A DNA stretch of 64,000 bases from Bufo bufo (GCF_905171765.1 NC_053393.1:188941921-189005920), one strand, 5' to 3'. Shown: positions 1 through 12,413, numbered from the stretch's first letter. The notes: a model not told the origin generated them from the letters alone. A program made the numbers and translations.

Positions 1-524
1 TAGCCCTTACTTTCAAAGTTTTCCCAATTTTTCGGCTGACTGGCTGACCTTCATTTCTTAAAGTAATGATGGCCACTCATTTTTCTTTACTTAGCTGTTT
101 TTTTCTTGCCATAATACAAATTCTAACAGTCTATGCAGTAGGACTATCAGCTGTGTATCCACCTGACTTCTCCTCAACGCAACTGATGGTTCCAACCCCA
201 TTTATAAGGCAAGAAATCCCACTTATTAAACCTGACAGGGCACACCTGTGAAGTGAAAACCATTTCAGGGGACTACCTCTTGAAGCTCATCAAGAGAATG
301 CCAAGAGTGTGCAAAGCAGTAATCAAAGCAAAAGGTGGCTACTTTGAAGAACCTAGAATATGACATATTTTCAGTTGTTTCACACTTGTTTGTTATGTAT
401 ATAATTCCACATGTGTTAATTCATAGTTTTGATGCCTTCAGTGTGAATCTACAATTTTCATAGTCATGAAAATAAAGAAAACTCTTTGAATGAGAAGGTG
501 TGTCAAAACTTTTGGTCTGTACTG
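1..524 (+). mobile_element. Tc1-derived non-autonomous element, 3' part
   Basis: The sequence matches the right half of the complete fold-back Tc1 element at 15972-16898. It ends with the same terminus (ACTTTTGGTCTGTACTG) followed by TA at 525-526, the expected Tc1/mariner target dinucleotide. About 290-360 corresponds to the end of a Tc1 transposase gene, reading through an ATKGGYFEE-like tail. The left end lies outside the window, so it cannot be seen whether this copy is also a fold-back. The small open frame at 66-251 lies inside this repeat and is not a host gene. Confidence 0.8.
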
Positions 525-699
525 TATGTCCTCATATTATTAGATGGGGAAAACTCCTTTAAGAACTGAAATCGTGTCCAGTTCCCTTATTATCCCATGC
601 TTTTATTCCCCATTATTTATTTTGAGCAGATACCATACTTCCTCTTATCTGCATTATTATTTCCCTGATATCTAAACTTTGGTGTTTTTTTCATTTAGT

Positions 700-1016
700 C
701 AACATGCACAAGGCCGTTGCCCGGCCATGGCCGTATTTTGGCCGGCATACGGCGGGTCTGCAATACACAGGCACCGGCCGTGTGCACCCCGCATCACAGA
801 TGCGGACCCATTCAATTGGGTTGACAATCCGGGAGATGCAGTGTGGAATGGAAGCACAGATCGGAAAGGCCACGGAAGCACTAAGGAGTGCTTCCGTGGT
901 GTTTCTGTCCGTGGCTCCGCACCGCAACTTAACTTTTTTACGGTGCGGACGGATCACGGACCTATTCAAGTTGAATGGGTCCGTGCCCGCTGCCGCACGG
1001 ATGTTGCCCGTACATT
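700..1016 (+). mobile_element. GC-rich Harbinger-like MITE
   Basis: A GC-rich, internally palindromic block. It contains a GCGGACCCATTC motif near 798 and its inverse GAATGGGTCCGTGCC near 975. It is homologous, in reverse, to 63060-63403, which also has a GCATCTGTGAT segment and a TGTGCACGAGGCC end. The outer end carries ATGCACAAGGCC, like PIF/Harbinger MITE termini. The exact ends and the target duplication are not clear. Confidence 0.5.
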
Positions 1017-2260
1017 GGGGACCCCAAATTGCTGTGCATTATGTCAGTCTGTTAGTATATTGCTGGCAAATATCCTATTAAACCCTGTTGGAGGCATGTG
1101 TAGATGGCATACCAAAAGGCCATAGCAACCATCATCAACATGAGATCGCATTGTGGGGGGATTGGTGGATTGGCAGAAGTGAGAGTTGACTCTGACCTTA
1201 GCTGTTGCAGCAGAAGCCTGTATATTAAAGCAAAGAATTACCTCAACTTAAAGTTATGTCAACATGCAGGACGGAGTAAATTAATTTGTATATTGTGATA
1301 TATTATGCTGGTACTAAAAACAGGCTCACCATTCCCTATATATGTAGATTTTTGATCACCCACTTAAAGTATTGGTCTGATGAACCCTGAAGATATTGTT
1401 GATAGTCTCTATCAAGACTGGACTTCTAGGGTGATTAAATTGAGATGATGCAGCAGATAAATATGTCCAGAGTAAGCAGACCCAAGGGGATGAGCCAAAT
1501 TTCTTTCTGGAATGTTCCTAATTCATCATGGAATTCCACTTTTATAGATTCTCTATTAATAAATGACTTGACTTCTGTTCCAGTGGAAGCTCTTTAGTCT
1601 TTGGGGTGAGGATTTAGGGAAGAACCATCTGTGGAAATACTTGCACAAAGCATAGCTGAATTTCACTGAGAGAAATTGTTGTAATATCAGTGTAGGCATG
1701 CATTGCTTTCTTCCTTTCTGATCTATTTTATATACAGATAAATATTTCCCTATTGACATTTTCTTTATATATTCTTTTCTTTATATATTTTGTATTTTGA
1801 TCAAATCAGGGGGCACATAGAAAGGCAGATGTGTGCTTATAGTTCAAAGAAAGCAGAGTGGAAGTGAGAGACTTATTTTATAGTGCAGGCATTTTTATAG
1901 ATGGCACTGACTTCAGTCATCTCCACGTGAATCCTGAGGTTTATATAGCATTTGAGGTAAAGATGCCCTCCAGCTGACCCTCTGGAACACAGCCAGGTGA
2001 TGTGGTAGAATAGTTAGAAGGGAGTCAGTAGAGACAATAAGCCAACGCATGGAGACTAATATATTCAAGTCTTTGTGCATTGCTTAACAGAAAGACTTGA
2101 GTGTATAAAGTATATTTAGCTATATTTGTACAGTGTGCTTTCTTCTAAATGAAAATAGATTATATATTTGCAGCCTTGAGAACTAAGGATCTGAAGGCAA
2201 AAGCTTAAACCCTCATTTTCTATCTTCCTTACTGTATCTAAAGGAATAAATCATATTTAA
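1017..2260. other. No recognisable feature
   Basis: AT-rich DNA with only short random open frames. I see no coding motif, clear repeat or RNA gene. Confidence 0.5.
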
Positions 2261-2852
2261 TAACATAGTAACATAGTTTATAAGGTTGAAAAAAGACATC
2301 TATCCATCCAGTTCGGCCTGTCATCCTGCACGTTGATCCACAGGAAGGCTAACAAAACCCTGTGAGGTAGAAGACAATTTTCCTCACTTTAAGGGGAGAA
2401 AATTCCATAACGACTCCAATCAGGCAATCAGAATAACTCCATGGATCAACGACCCCTCTCGAGTAGCTATAGCCTGTAATATTATTACACTCCAGAAATA
2501 CATCCAGGCACTTCTTGAACTCTTTTAGTGAATTCATCATCACCACCATAGTTTCACTGCTCTTACTATAAAGAATCCTCTTCTATGTTTGTGTACAATC
2601 CTTCTTTCCTCCAGACGCAGAGGATGTCCCCTCGTCACAGTCATAGAGATACATAGATGATGGGAGAGAGCTCTGTACCGACCCCTGATATATTTATAAA
2701 TAGTAATTAGATCTCCCCTTAGTCATCTTTTTTCTAAAGTCAATAACACTAGTGACAGTGACCCAATCTGAGTGTGTACCGTTAATAACCACCTTCTGTT
2801 TTCTATCACTGAGCCAGTTACCCACATACAGACATTTTCTCCCAGTCCAAGC
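2261..2852 (-). mobile_element. CR1-type LINE, 3' end with internal deletion
   Basis: Minus-strand copy of the same LINE family as 25102-27413. It starts on the plus strand with the octamer tail (AGTAACAT repeats) and runs through the 3' UTR and the C-terminal coding part. At about 2747 it jumps from the equivalent of 25620 to the equivalent of 26222, losing roughly 600 bp. It matches again to about 2852 and then ends. No open frame of useful length remains. Confidence 0.85.
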
Positions 2853-3017
2853 TCCATTGGATAAATACATATTTCATGTCTGATGTCTCATGGCTATATT
2901 CACTGTTTTATTCCTGTTATTGCAGTGAGTTTGGAAGTTTGTCCCTACTATCTCTCTGCAGTCTTGTTCTGATGCAATAAGCCCCTACCTTCTTCCCTTG
3001 CCTGGTAGCCATTTTAA

Positions 3018-3471
3018 AGGGGTTGTGTCATCTAGTACTTTGATAGCATGTGACTAGGATATTCCACTAATGTCAGATCAGATAGGTGCGGGTTTCTAAA
3101 ACAGGCCCTAGAAAGTGAAGTATATGCCGTGTGCTCTCCATTCATATCTATGGGAGTTCAGAAAAAATACCGAACAAGCATACTCGGCTGTGTTCAGAAT
3201 GTCCAATAGAATTAAATGGTGCGTACGCCACCCAAGTGCGGCCATGGCTCCATTCGCTTCTATGGGACTGCCAGAAATAGCTGAGCCAGTGCTCGGCTAT
3301 TTTCAGAACTTCCATAGAAACTAATGGAGAGTGGTCACACATGCGCGGCTGCTCTCCGCTCACTTCCGCGGTTCCCTTCTGCAGATACAGTAGGTGCTGG
3401 ACCCATACCTATCTGATATTGGTAGCATACCCTAGTGATAGGTCACCAATGTCTCAGAGGAGACAACCCCT
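3018..3471. mobile_element. TTAA-flanked MITE (AGGGGTTGT termini)
   Basis: Inverted termini AGGGGTTGTGTC and GAGACAACCCCT, each bordered outward by TTAA (3014-3017 and 3472-3475). The interior has imperfect palindromes such as CTATGGGA/TCCATAG repeats near 3150-3330. The TTAA flank suggests a piggyBac- or Kolobok-type mobilising transposase. A TAA-targeting Harbinger origin is the alternative, because the flank can be parsed either way. Non-coding. Confidence 0.65.
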
Positions 3472-3475
3472 TTAA

Positions 3476-4022
3476 ATTTTACTATTATACTATTAACATC
3501 TCCAGTTTAACCCTGTCATAAATCATCCTTTCACCTACTCTGCAGAATTATAGGGATTCACCTTGGAAATAAACCTCATCTGGATTCTTCATACATGTCT
3601 TTCAGTGGAGCTGAACATTGATAGATAGGTGGAGTACTGGTCAATACAGACAGCCATAGTCATATTGTCTCATGAACAACACACTTGTAGTCTGTGTATT
3701 AAGTCAGAACAGCATAGTATGTTTGATACAGGCATACTAACATAGCTTCCGGTTAGTTCAGAATTTTTTTACCAATGGTCTAACATTTTGAGTCAAAATG
3801 GAGATAGAATGTGAAGGTGTTTTTTTTCCAAATTACCTTCTGTTATTTATTAACTTATATTCCAAAAATAATATGGTGCAATCATAATGTAAATGTTTGA
3901 CAATAAATTGTATTGAACTATACAGAACATGCAGATATTAGCGTATGGCAACTATCAAACCGAACTCTCTATAGAGTTTTATTGGACTCGATAGCTCTTC
4001 TCACTTAGTCTGGAAACTGTTG
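3476..4022. other. No recognisable feature
   Basis: AT-rich DNA up to the CTAT target duplication of the Gypsy element. No coding or structural signal is seen. Confidence 0.5.
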
Positions 4023-4026
4023 CTAT

Positions 4027-4599
4027 TGTAAGAAGGTACAAGGAATTATCGTGGATGATAGGTGCATGTCACCGAGGTTCCTGGCCTCAGTGGAGTAAGA
4101 GCTGTTTTTTATGTGTCAGCAGCAGTTGCTCTTTGACACCTTAATTCTTAGTATAGCTGTATAGCTGATCTGGGAAGGCTCTTACTGGGAGTAGTCAAAG
4201 TTCTGGGTGGGTGAATAATCCCCGTGTTCCAGGCCGGGTTTTGCCAGGCCTAAAAAAACAGCCAGCAATGCCAGGTGAGGAGGATTACCTGAATCTGACA
4301 GTGGAGCTCAGGAGATGTTTGTGCTGGGATCTGAGGCTTGCGCCGTGCTGGAGGGCTGAGACCCGTCTGTAAGGGAAAAGGGTCCCCTTAAAACCTGCTA
4401 TGGACTGCTGGAGGCAGAATTGCCAACAAGGTGATTTTTGGCTATGTGGACTTTCCATTGTGTGTGAACTAACACCAAGACTGCAAAGTGATGTTTTGTT
4501 TTTGCTTTATGTGTGAAAAAACACGGAAGCTTGATTTAAACTGGTAATTTGCCTCTGTACTGCGTTCACACACCCTGTCTACCAGAGTGAATCCCCACA
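4027..4599 (+). repeat. 5' LTR of old Gmr1-like element
   Basis: Starts TGTAAGAAGG and ends AATCCCCACA. It pairs with 22313-22885. The 3' LTR keeps an AATAAA polyadenylation signal near 22799 (GTGAATAAACAC), which is mutated to GTGAAAAAACAC here. Confidence 0.92.
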
Positions 4600-4601
4600 A
4601 T

Positions 4602-4618
4602 TGGTGGAGGATGCGGGC
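4602..4618 (+). promoter_or_regulatory. Candidate primer binding site
   Basis: TGGTGGAGGATGCGGGC begins 2 nt after the LTR end, as expected for a tRNA-primed minus-strand start. The sister copy has a variant at the same place on the minus strand (near 41796-41811). I could not assign the tRNA. Confidence 0.5.
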
Positions 4619-4684
4619 AAGAGCAGTGAGGCTGGTGTGAACGCAGATATTTTTGGGTTCTGCATTTTTTTCAGGCACAGTTGT

Positions 4685-5900
4685 ATGTCGTACATTAAAC
4701 CAGCTGTATCACAACCAGTACCCCACGACAAAATAGAGGCTGTTGTGAAGGCCCTTATGGAGGCTAATCTGCAGCAGCAAGAGACAAACCTGCACCAACG
4801 CGAGGCTAATAATCAGCAGCAGGAGACCAACCAGTTGCTGCTACAACATGTGATGGTTTTGCAGACAGCAGGAGCAACCCCGAAAATCCACGATGCCCGG
4901 AAAGTAGTCCGTGACGCGATTCCTAAGATGACCCCCGCAGACGATATCGAAACCTACCTGGCAATGTACGAGAAAGTGGCCATCAGGAAAAAGCTACCCC
5001 GTGACCAGTGGACTGAGGTCGTTGCTCCATTCCTGGCATCCGATTCCCAGCGAGTGTATTTTGACTTGCCGGATGATCAAGTGGCCGACTACCAAAAAGT
5101 AAAGGGTGAGATTTTGGCAAGACTGGGGGTGAATGTGTTGGTCCGGGCACAGTGGGTATATCAGTGGGGGTTTAAGCTAGCGGAGCCTGCGAGACCCCAG
5201 TATTATGACTTATTCCACCTCTTTCAAAAGTGGCAACAGCCTGATGTGGTGAGTCCCACGGCTATGCTGGATAGACTATTGGCTCATATGTTCTGGAGGG
5301 CTCTGCCACCCACTCTCCAGCACTGGATTGACCAGGTGTCTCCTGGCAATGCCCTGGAAATGGTGGACCTGGTGGAGCACTAGGAAACTACTAAGAATCT
5401 TACTGGGGGTTCTTTTAGGAGGGGGGCAGACAAGCCCTGTAAATCTCCTTCTCCAAACCCAGCGACTTGTACCAACCAAACTCACTCGGGATGTACCCCC
5501 TACGAACCTGGCTTCAATAGTCTGCTGGGGCTGTCAGGAGCCCATGGAGACTAACTATGGCTACCGTCAGTCGTTATATGCCAGGAAACTGTGTGCAGCA
5601 GATACCCCAGAAACTCTAAACCATTTGTGCCGGGGGGAAGTGGGAGACACTCCAGTGGAGGCTCTGCTGGACTCAGGGAGTCTGGTGTCCCTAGTAAGGG
5701 CTCCCCTGGTACGGTTCATGGAGTATACTGTCCGGAAAGTCGGGGTCATGTGCATCCATGGAGACTTAAAATACTATCCCACCGCCCTGTGTCTCTAACC
5801 ACAGGGGCCAGCAGGTGTAATCATGGAGTAGAAGTTGCCACAAATTTACAATATGAATTTATAATATGGAAAGACTTCTCGGGCTTCCCGGCACTGTGAC
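4685..5900 (+). pseudogene. gag-protease region of old Gmr1-like element
   Basis: The start at 4685 aligns with the start of the 875-aa frame in the intact copy. The first 233 codons are open (to 5383) and encode a glutamine-rich coiled-coil-like N-terminus and a SCAN-like capsid module (FQKWQQPDVVSPTAMLDRLL, then FWRALPP). Past the stop the reading frame shifts. It holds a damaged CCHC zinc knuckle (CWGC retained, the H and last C deleted) and a protease DSG motif (LLDSGSLVSLV, near 5668). Homology fades out about 100 bp before the hAT insertion. Not functional. Confidence 0.9.
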
Positions 5901-6279
5901 CTGCTACGAGAGTGACTGATACCTATTGAGACAAGGGTAACCCCAGCAGAGTGGCCTGGCTCCAGGGGGAGGCAAGAACCCTGCTAACCCAAGGCCGAAG
6001 GGCCAGCGGTAGGGGTGACCATTAGGGTTCAACGAATCCGAACTGTAAAGTTCAGGTTAGTACCGAACTTTAGGATTTTTGGACCCCGGACCTGAACCCG
6101 AACATTTCAGTAAAAGTTGGCTATTTTATGGCGCTTTATGGTGCTTTTTATGGCACTTTTTGAAAGGCTGCAGAGCAGCCAATCAACAAGTGTTTAACTC
6201 TGTGCCCTTAGAAGCCATCACAGCCATGCCTACTAATAGCATGGCTGTGATTGGCCAGTGCAGCATGTGACCCAGCCTC

Positions 6280-6286
6280 TATATAA
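6280..6286 (+). promoter_or_regulatory. TATA box of hAT copy 1
   Basis: TATATAA in the context CCTCTATATAAGC, about 260 bp inside the left TIR, with TTGGCCA upstream. The same block including a shared AGTCACGTAGCGC downstream is kept at 34864-34870 in copy 2, which supports a real transposase promoter. Confidence 0.6.
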
Positions 6287-6559
6287 GCTAGAGTCACGTA
6301 GCGCTGCACGTCACTCTGCTCTGATTAGTGTAGGGAGAGGATGCTTCTGCTGTGAGGGAGAGAATAGGACAGAATCTTTAATCAGAAATGCTTGTTAACT
6401 CAACGATCTACCTAGATTGTGTTTTATGGGTGCAGTGCACAATCTTTTTACCCTGCCCTGAGCCCAGTGACCCAGGAAAATAACTTTTATCCGTCTATTA
6501 GTTAGGTGGGCGGCGGCGGCCATTTTATGCAAGTTCTGTGCAACAGCACAGCATATGTG

Positions 6560-7580
6560 CATTTGTGACAGTCAAATAGAAGCTTGAACTACTGCAATTA
6601 TATTCTGGGTTTAAAAAATCACCCATTTTTGGCAAGACCCTACATCTGTGGCATTTACAGCATTAGTCAGTGTACAATTTAAGCTAGAAATACAGCAATC
6701 ATTTTCTGGGTTTTAAAAAACACCCTTTTTGGGCAAAATACTTAATTTGCGGCCTTGTCTATATCTGTCAGTGTGAGATACATACTTTAGATACTGCTGT
6801 GCTATTCTGGTATGCTATTCTTGTCTGCATCTGTCACCCATTTTGGGCAAAATACTTAATTTGCGGCCTTGTCTGCATCTGTAATGTGAAATTCAAGTGT
6901 TATATACTGCTCTCATATTCTGTTATCAAAAAAACACCCTTTTTAGGCAAAGTACTAAATATTGCAGCCTTTGCTGCATCTGTGAGTGTTAAAAACAAGC
7001 TTGAAATACTTCAATAATTTTCTGGGTTTTAAAAAACACCCATTTTTGTCAATACCCTCCATCTGGGCCCTCTGCCGCATTAGTCAGTGTGCAAGTTAAG
7101 CTAGAAATACACCTATAATTTCTGGGTTTAAAAAAAACACCCTTTTTTGGGCAAAATACTAAATTCTACAGCCCTTGCTGCATCTGTCAGTGTAAAATTC
7201 AAGCGTTCTATACTGCTGTCATATTCTGTTGTTAAAAAAAAACACCATGTTTGGGCAAAATACTTAATTTGCGGCCTTCTCTGCATCTGTCAGTGTGAGA
7301 TACACACTTTAGATACTGCTGTGCTATTCTGGTATTAAAAAAACACCCTGTTTGGGCAAAATAGTTAATATTGCAGCCCTGGCTGCATTTGTCATTGTGA
7401 GATACACCCTTTAGATACTGTTGTTCAATTCTGCTATTAAAAAAAACACATATTTAGGGCAAAAATCTTAATTTTGCAGCCTTTGCTGCATCTGTCATTG
7501 TGAGATACACCCTTTAGATACTGTTCTTTTATTCTGTTAATGAAAAAAACACCCATTTTGGGCAAGATCATAAATTTGAG
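6560..7580 (+). repeat. Minisatellite array, ~105-bp units
   Basis: About nine to ten diverged units. Each has a run of A with CACCC and TTTTGGGCAAAATA, then a GGCC or CAGCC, then GCATCTGTCAGTGTGAGA, and a TAGATACTGCTGT or GAAATAC link. It lies between the hAT promoter and the transposase start at 7585. No protein is encoded; short open frames here are array artefacts. Confidence 0.85.
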
Positions 7581-7584
7581 AAAT

Positions 7585-9541
7585 ATGAGGAGAGCGTCAA
7601 ATAAGGGATGTGGCCCTTGTCATGGTGGTGCTGGTGGAGCTCCTGTTGCAGGGAGAGGACATGGTCAATCTGTGCCAGCTACACGCACAAGTGAAACACC
7701 TTCCTCAGGTGCGAGTAGGCGACAAAACCTTCAGCGGTATTTGGTCGGGCCTAATGCAGCTCTACGAATGGTGAGGCCAGAACAAGTACAAGCGATAGTA
7801 GATTGGGTTGCTGACAGTGCCACCAGTTCCTTTACATTATCTCCCACCCAGTCTCCTGCTGAAAGATCAGAGTTGGCAACTGCAACCGATGTCCATCAGT
7901 CTTTCACCTCACCCCCTTGCAAATCAGCCAAGCAGTCTGAGTCCCAAGTCATGCAGCAGTCTCTTCTGCTATTTGATGACTCTGCTATCAGGCTTTCCCA
8001 GGGCCATCCACCTAGCCCTGCCCCAGAAGTGGAAGAGATTGAGTGCACCGATGCCCAACCACTTATGTTTTAAGATGAGTACATGGGAGGACCACCGCAG
8101 CACGTCTCGGATGATGACGAAACACAGGTGCCAAATGCTACGGCTTTCGAAAGTGTGCAGACCGACAAGGAGGGCAGGGGTGAAGACTGGGTGGAAAATG
8201 ATGTGGAGGACGATGAGGTCCTCAACCCCACATGGAATCAAGGTGATGCGAGTGACCTGTGTAGTACGGAGGAAGTGGTGGTGGTCTCAGAGCCACCAGC
8301 ACAGCAAAAGAGGGAGCAGGATGCAAAAGCGGAGCGGCTGTCCCCTAGACAGTACGCCTGCTACTGCCCACCTTAGCAAGGGACCGAGCACACCAAAGCC
8401 AGCTGCAAGGAATTCCCTGGCTTGGCAGTTCTTCAGACAATGTGCTGACGACAAGACACGAGTGGTTTGCACGCTGTGCCATCAGAGCCTGAAGCGAGGC
8501 ATAAACGTTCTCAACCCGAGCACAACCTGCATGACCAGGCATCTAAGTGCAAAGCACGAGCTGCAGTGGAGTAGACACCTCAAAAACCAAGAAAGGTCTC
8601 TGGCTCCTCCTGCTTCCTTTTCTGCTGCAGTCTCTGCCTTTTCATCCACCTCTGGAGTGACAGTGCCACCTGCCTCCCTGCAAACAGAGGATCTGCCAGC
8701 AACACCACCACCTGGGTCACCAAGCATCTCCACAATGTCCCACGGAAGGGTTCAGCTCTCCATCTCCCATACACTGGAGCGGAAGAGGAAGTACCCCCCT
8801 ACCCACCCGCGATCCCTGGCCCTGAGTGCCAGCATTTCAAAATTACTGTCCTTTGAAATGCTGTCATTCCGTCTGGTGGAGACGGAGAGTTTTAAAAGCT
8901 TATGGTGGTGGCTGTCCCACAGTAAGTCGTGCCCAGCCGCCACAACATTTCCAGGCGTGCCATCCCTTTCCTGCACAACCAAGTGGGGGACAAAATCAGG
9001 TGTGCATTGTGCAAAGCCATCTGTGGCAAGGTCCCCCTAACTATGGATACGTGGACCAGTAAGCATAGTCAGGGACGTTATATCTCCACAACAGCACACT
9101 GGGTAAATGCAGTGGCTGCTGGGCCTGAGGCGGATAGCAGTTTGGCGCATGCCCTTCCACCACCGAGGATTGCAGGGCGCTTCAGTTTGCCTCCTGTTGC
9201 TTCCTACTCCTACTCCGCTTCCTACCGGCTCCTCATTTGGTCAGCGTAACACCTTCACCACCAACTTCAGCACAGCCAGGGCTAAACGACAGCAGGCAGT
9301 TTTAAAACATATCTGTTTGGGGGACAATCCCCACACCACGCAGGAGCTGTGGACAGGCCTTGAAAAACAGACCGATGAGTGGATGGTGCCAGTGAGCCTC
9401 AAGCCTGGCCTGGTGGTGTGCGATAATGGGCGAAATCTCGTAGCAGCTCTGGGACTAACGGGTTTGACGCACATCCCTTGCCTGGCACATGTGCTGAATA
9501 TGGTGGTGCAGAGGTTCCTTAAAAATTACCCCGATATGTAA
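7585..9541 (+). pseudogene. hAT transposase, N-terminal, BED and first catalytic part
   Basis: The ATG at 7585 opens a 163-codon stretch that ends at a stop (8071-8073) and continues in the same frame. The N-terminal region contains an AIVDWVADSATSSF segment paralogous to the hAT at 59 kb. After a frameshift a BED zinc finger follows (about 8400-8580: WQFF, CTLC, then TTCMTRHLSAKH). Further shifts lead to the RNase H-like core: LTMDTWTSKHSQGRY (first Asp, ~9040) and VVCDNGRNLVAAL with IPCLAHVLNMVVQ (second Asp, ~9415-9510). Broken at 9602 by the chromovirus. Several stops and shifts mean it is not functional. Confidence 0.88.
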
Positions 9542-9602
9542 GTGCTGCTGCAGAAAGTGCAGGCCGTCTGTGCGCGCGTTTTCAGCGTTCTCACCCTGCT
9601 GC

Positions 9603-10250
9603 TGTCACGACTGTGACTGATCCAGACAGGTCTGGTAGGAGAAGGTCGCAGCGACTTGCTACTCGCGATAGCTTGTGAGTTATCTCCATGGTTCAGGGTA
9701 TGTCATCCGGGTTTTGCCTTGTGAACCTTTTTGTCCTGACTGGGAGTTTGTAGGCATCCTTCTCAGGTGAGTCCTGTCTGCCACTCCCAGCTACTATATT
9801 AGTTTCAGTTTCACTTGCAGTCATTGCCAGATATAGTCCTTACTTCCAGTTCTATTCTGACCTTTGAAGGAGATCGTTTGATGGTGTTGCTGTGGAGCTC
9901 TTGTCCGGCGCGCACTGTCGTGATTGGGATCGCCTTCTCTGCTCGTGACTGGATAAGTCTATCTCTGCTATAGTTTGTTTGTTGCTGTCTTCCCCTGCTG
10001 TTCTCCTAGACATGAGTGATGGTGACTAGTGCTCCCATCGGCCTTTCCCCACTCTAGGCTTGTTAGGGTGACTGAGGGTTTAGGCATCCTGCTCGCCGCA
10101 CGGGTTCACACCCCGTCTAGGGTATCAGGGCAGACAGGTGCCAGCTTAGGTTTAGTCAGGGGTGGCCATACTATTCCCATCCGTAGATAAGGGTCCCCCT
10201 TCCCCTCCGTCTGGTGCGACACGACTGCTGCTGGGATAGCAGTCGTGACA
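9603..10250 (+). repeat. 5' LTR of chromovirus
   Basis: Starts TGTCACGACTG and ends GCAGTCGTGACA. It pairs with 12400-13047, with only about five substitutions noted (for example near 9634, 9910, 10011, 10068 and 10151). Confidence 0.93.
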
Positions 10251-12413
10251 GTATATCTGGCCATGCCATTTGGTCTTACTAATGCGCCTGCGGTATTCCA
10301 ACATTTTGTCAACAATATTTTTTGTCACCTTATCGGGAGATTTGTTGTGATATATCTTGATGACATCCTGGTCTATTCCCCGGATCTGGATACACATAAG
10401 ATCCATGTGAGACAAGTGCTGCAGATATTAAGGGCCAACAAATTGTTTGCTAAGTTAGAAAAATGTGTGTTCGCCGTAAAAGAACTGCCATTTCTGGGGT
10501 ATGTGTTGTCAGATTCCGCATGGATCCAGAGAAAGTCCGGGCGATTATAGACTGGGATCTGCCTGAGAACCTGAAGGCATTGCAACGCTTCCTGGGGTTT
10601 GCCAATTTTTATAGAAAGTTTATAAAGAACTATTCCTTGGTGGTCAAACCACTGACGGACATGACCCGAAAGGGATCCGATTTTTCCAAATGGTCACATG
10701 CAGCCAAAACTGCCTTTGCATCTCTGAAGGAGAGATTCACCTCGGCCCCTATTCTCGTACAGCCAGATGTCTCGCTTCCTTTTATTGTAGAGGTTGACGC
10801 ATCAGAGGTGGGGGTGGGAGCGGTACTATCTCAGGGCCCGTCCCCTGGTGAATGGCGTCCGTGTGCTTTCTTTTCGAAGAAATTGTCTACTGCAGAAAGG
10901 AACTATGATATTGGCAACAGGGAACTTTTGGCTATTAAGTTGGCTTTTGAGGAGTGGCGTCATTTTTTGGAGGGGGCGGTTCATCCCGTCACGGTGATTA
11001 CTGATCACAAAAACTTATTATATCTGGAGTCTGCTAAACGTCTCACCCCTAGACAGGCTCGGTGGTCGTTATTTTTTACTAGGTTTAATTTTGTAATAAC
11101 CTATCGCCCGGGGGCAAAAAATACTAAGGCGGATGCATTGTCTCGAAGTTTTCCTGGAGGGGGTGATGTTGAGGTACCAGAGCCCATTTTGCAAAAGGGG
11201 GTGGTGGTCTCTGCATTACACTCAGGTTTAGAGGGGAGGGTGTTGGAGGCTCAGGGGGACGCCCCGGCCTCCTGCCCCTCGGGTAAACTGTTTGTGCCAG
11301 AAAATTTACGCCTGGAGATACTAAAAGAACACCATAACTCCACACTGGCAGGACACCCAGGTAGTAGGGCAACCTCTGAATTAGTGTCTCGTCGGTTCTG
11401 GTGGCCTAAGTGGCACCAGGAGGTGTTGAATTTTGTGTCTGCATGTGCTACCTGTGCTCGTTCTAAGGTAGATCATACTCGTCCGGCAGGGCGTCTTTTA
11501 CCTCTAGCCATCCCCAACAGGCCTTGGACGCACCTATCAATGGATTTCATTACGGATCTACCAGTATCAGCGGGGAAAACTGTTATTCTTGTAGTGGTTG
11601 ACAGATTCAGTAAAATGGTGCACTTTATTGCTCTTGCCGCATTGCCTAATGCTAACACACTGGCTCAGGTTTTTATTGACCACATCGTGAAGCTTCACGG
11701 GGTCCCTTCCGATATTGTTTCGGATCGTGGTACCCAATTCGTTTCTAAATTTTGGAAAGCTTTTTGTTCTCGTTTAGGGGTTCATCTGTCGTTTTCTTCA
11801 TCTTTCCATCCACAGTCCAACGGTCAGACTGAACGTACCAATCAAAACCTAGAGACATATTTGAGATGCTTTGTTTCCGAAAATCAGGAGGAATGGTCAT
11901 CTTATTCACCGTTAGCCGAGTTTGCCATTAATATTCGTCGTCAAGAATCCACCGATAAGTCACCATTTTTTGGTGCGTATGGTTTCCATCCTCAGTTTTG
12001 TACATTTAGGTCCGAGATTTATTGGTCCTTATAGGGTAATTAAGATCATTAACCCGGTGGCTTTTCGTCTGGAGCTACCTCAGACTCTAAGGATCCATAA
12101 TGTCTTCCACAGATCTCTGCTTAAGAGATATGTAGAACCTCCTGAGCCATTGCCACTACCGCCTCCACCGGTGGTTGTTGATGGCAGTCTTGAGTTTCAG
12201 GTAGAAAAGATTGTTGACTCACGATATGCTCGCCGCTCTCTTCAGTACCTGGTGCACTGGAGAGGTTATGGTTCCGAAGAGAGAATGTGGGTTCCAGCTT
12301 CAGAGATAAAAGCGGACAGACTCATTCAGGCTTTTCATAGCTCCCATCCGGAGAGGCCTGGTCTTGAGGGTCCGGGGGCCCCTCGTAGAAAGGGGGTACT
12401 GTCACGACTGTGA
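10251..12413 (+). pseudogene. Chromovirus pol remnant: RT, RNase H, integrase, chromodomain
   Basis: Begins inside RT (LAMPFGLTNAPAVFQ, then YLDDILVYS). A small deletion near 10515 shifts the frame. The long open stretch to 12034 carries RNase H (VDASEVGVGAVLS, TDHKNLLYL), the integrase zinc motif (GHPGSR... CATCARSK) and the D,D-35-E core (MDFITDLP; VSDRGTQF; NGQTERTNQ). A second deletion near 12005 removes the integrase C-terminal linker, and the frame resumes with GPYRVIKIINP. A C-terminal chromodomain (YLVHWRGYGSEERMWVPASE, ~12245-12305) ends in the 3' LTR. The chromodomain and gene order place it with vertebrate Sushi-like chromoviruses. Non-functional. Confidence 0.93.
12388..12399 (+). 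promoter_or_regulatory. Polypurine tract of chromovirus
   Basis: GAAAGGGGGTAC sits immediately upstream of the 3' LTR, the usual plus-strand priming site. Confidence 0.65.

Noticed and set aside
66..251. 61-codon frame with a hydrophobic start, like a signal peptide
   Set aside because: It lies inside the Tc1-derived repeat, and the same DNA recurs at 16450-16630 with indels that break the frame.
8400..8580. BED finger as a domesticated host ZBED gene
   Set aside because: It sits between hAT TIRs with an 8-bp duplication, and the frame has several shifts and stops.
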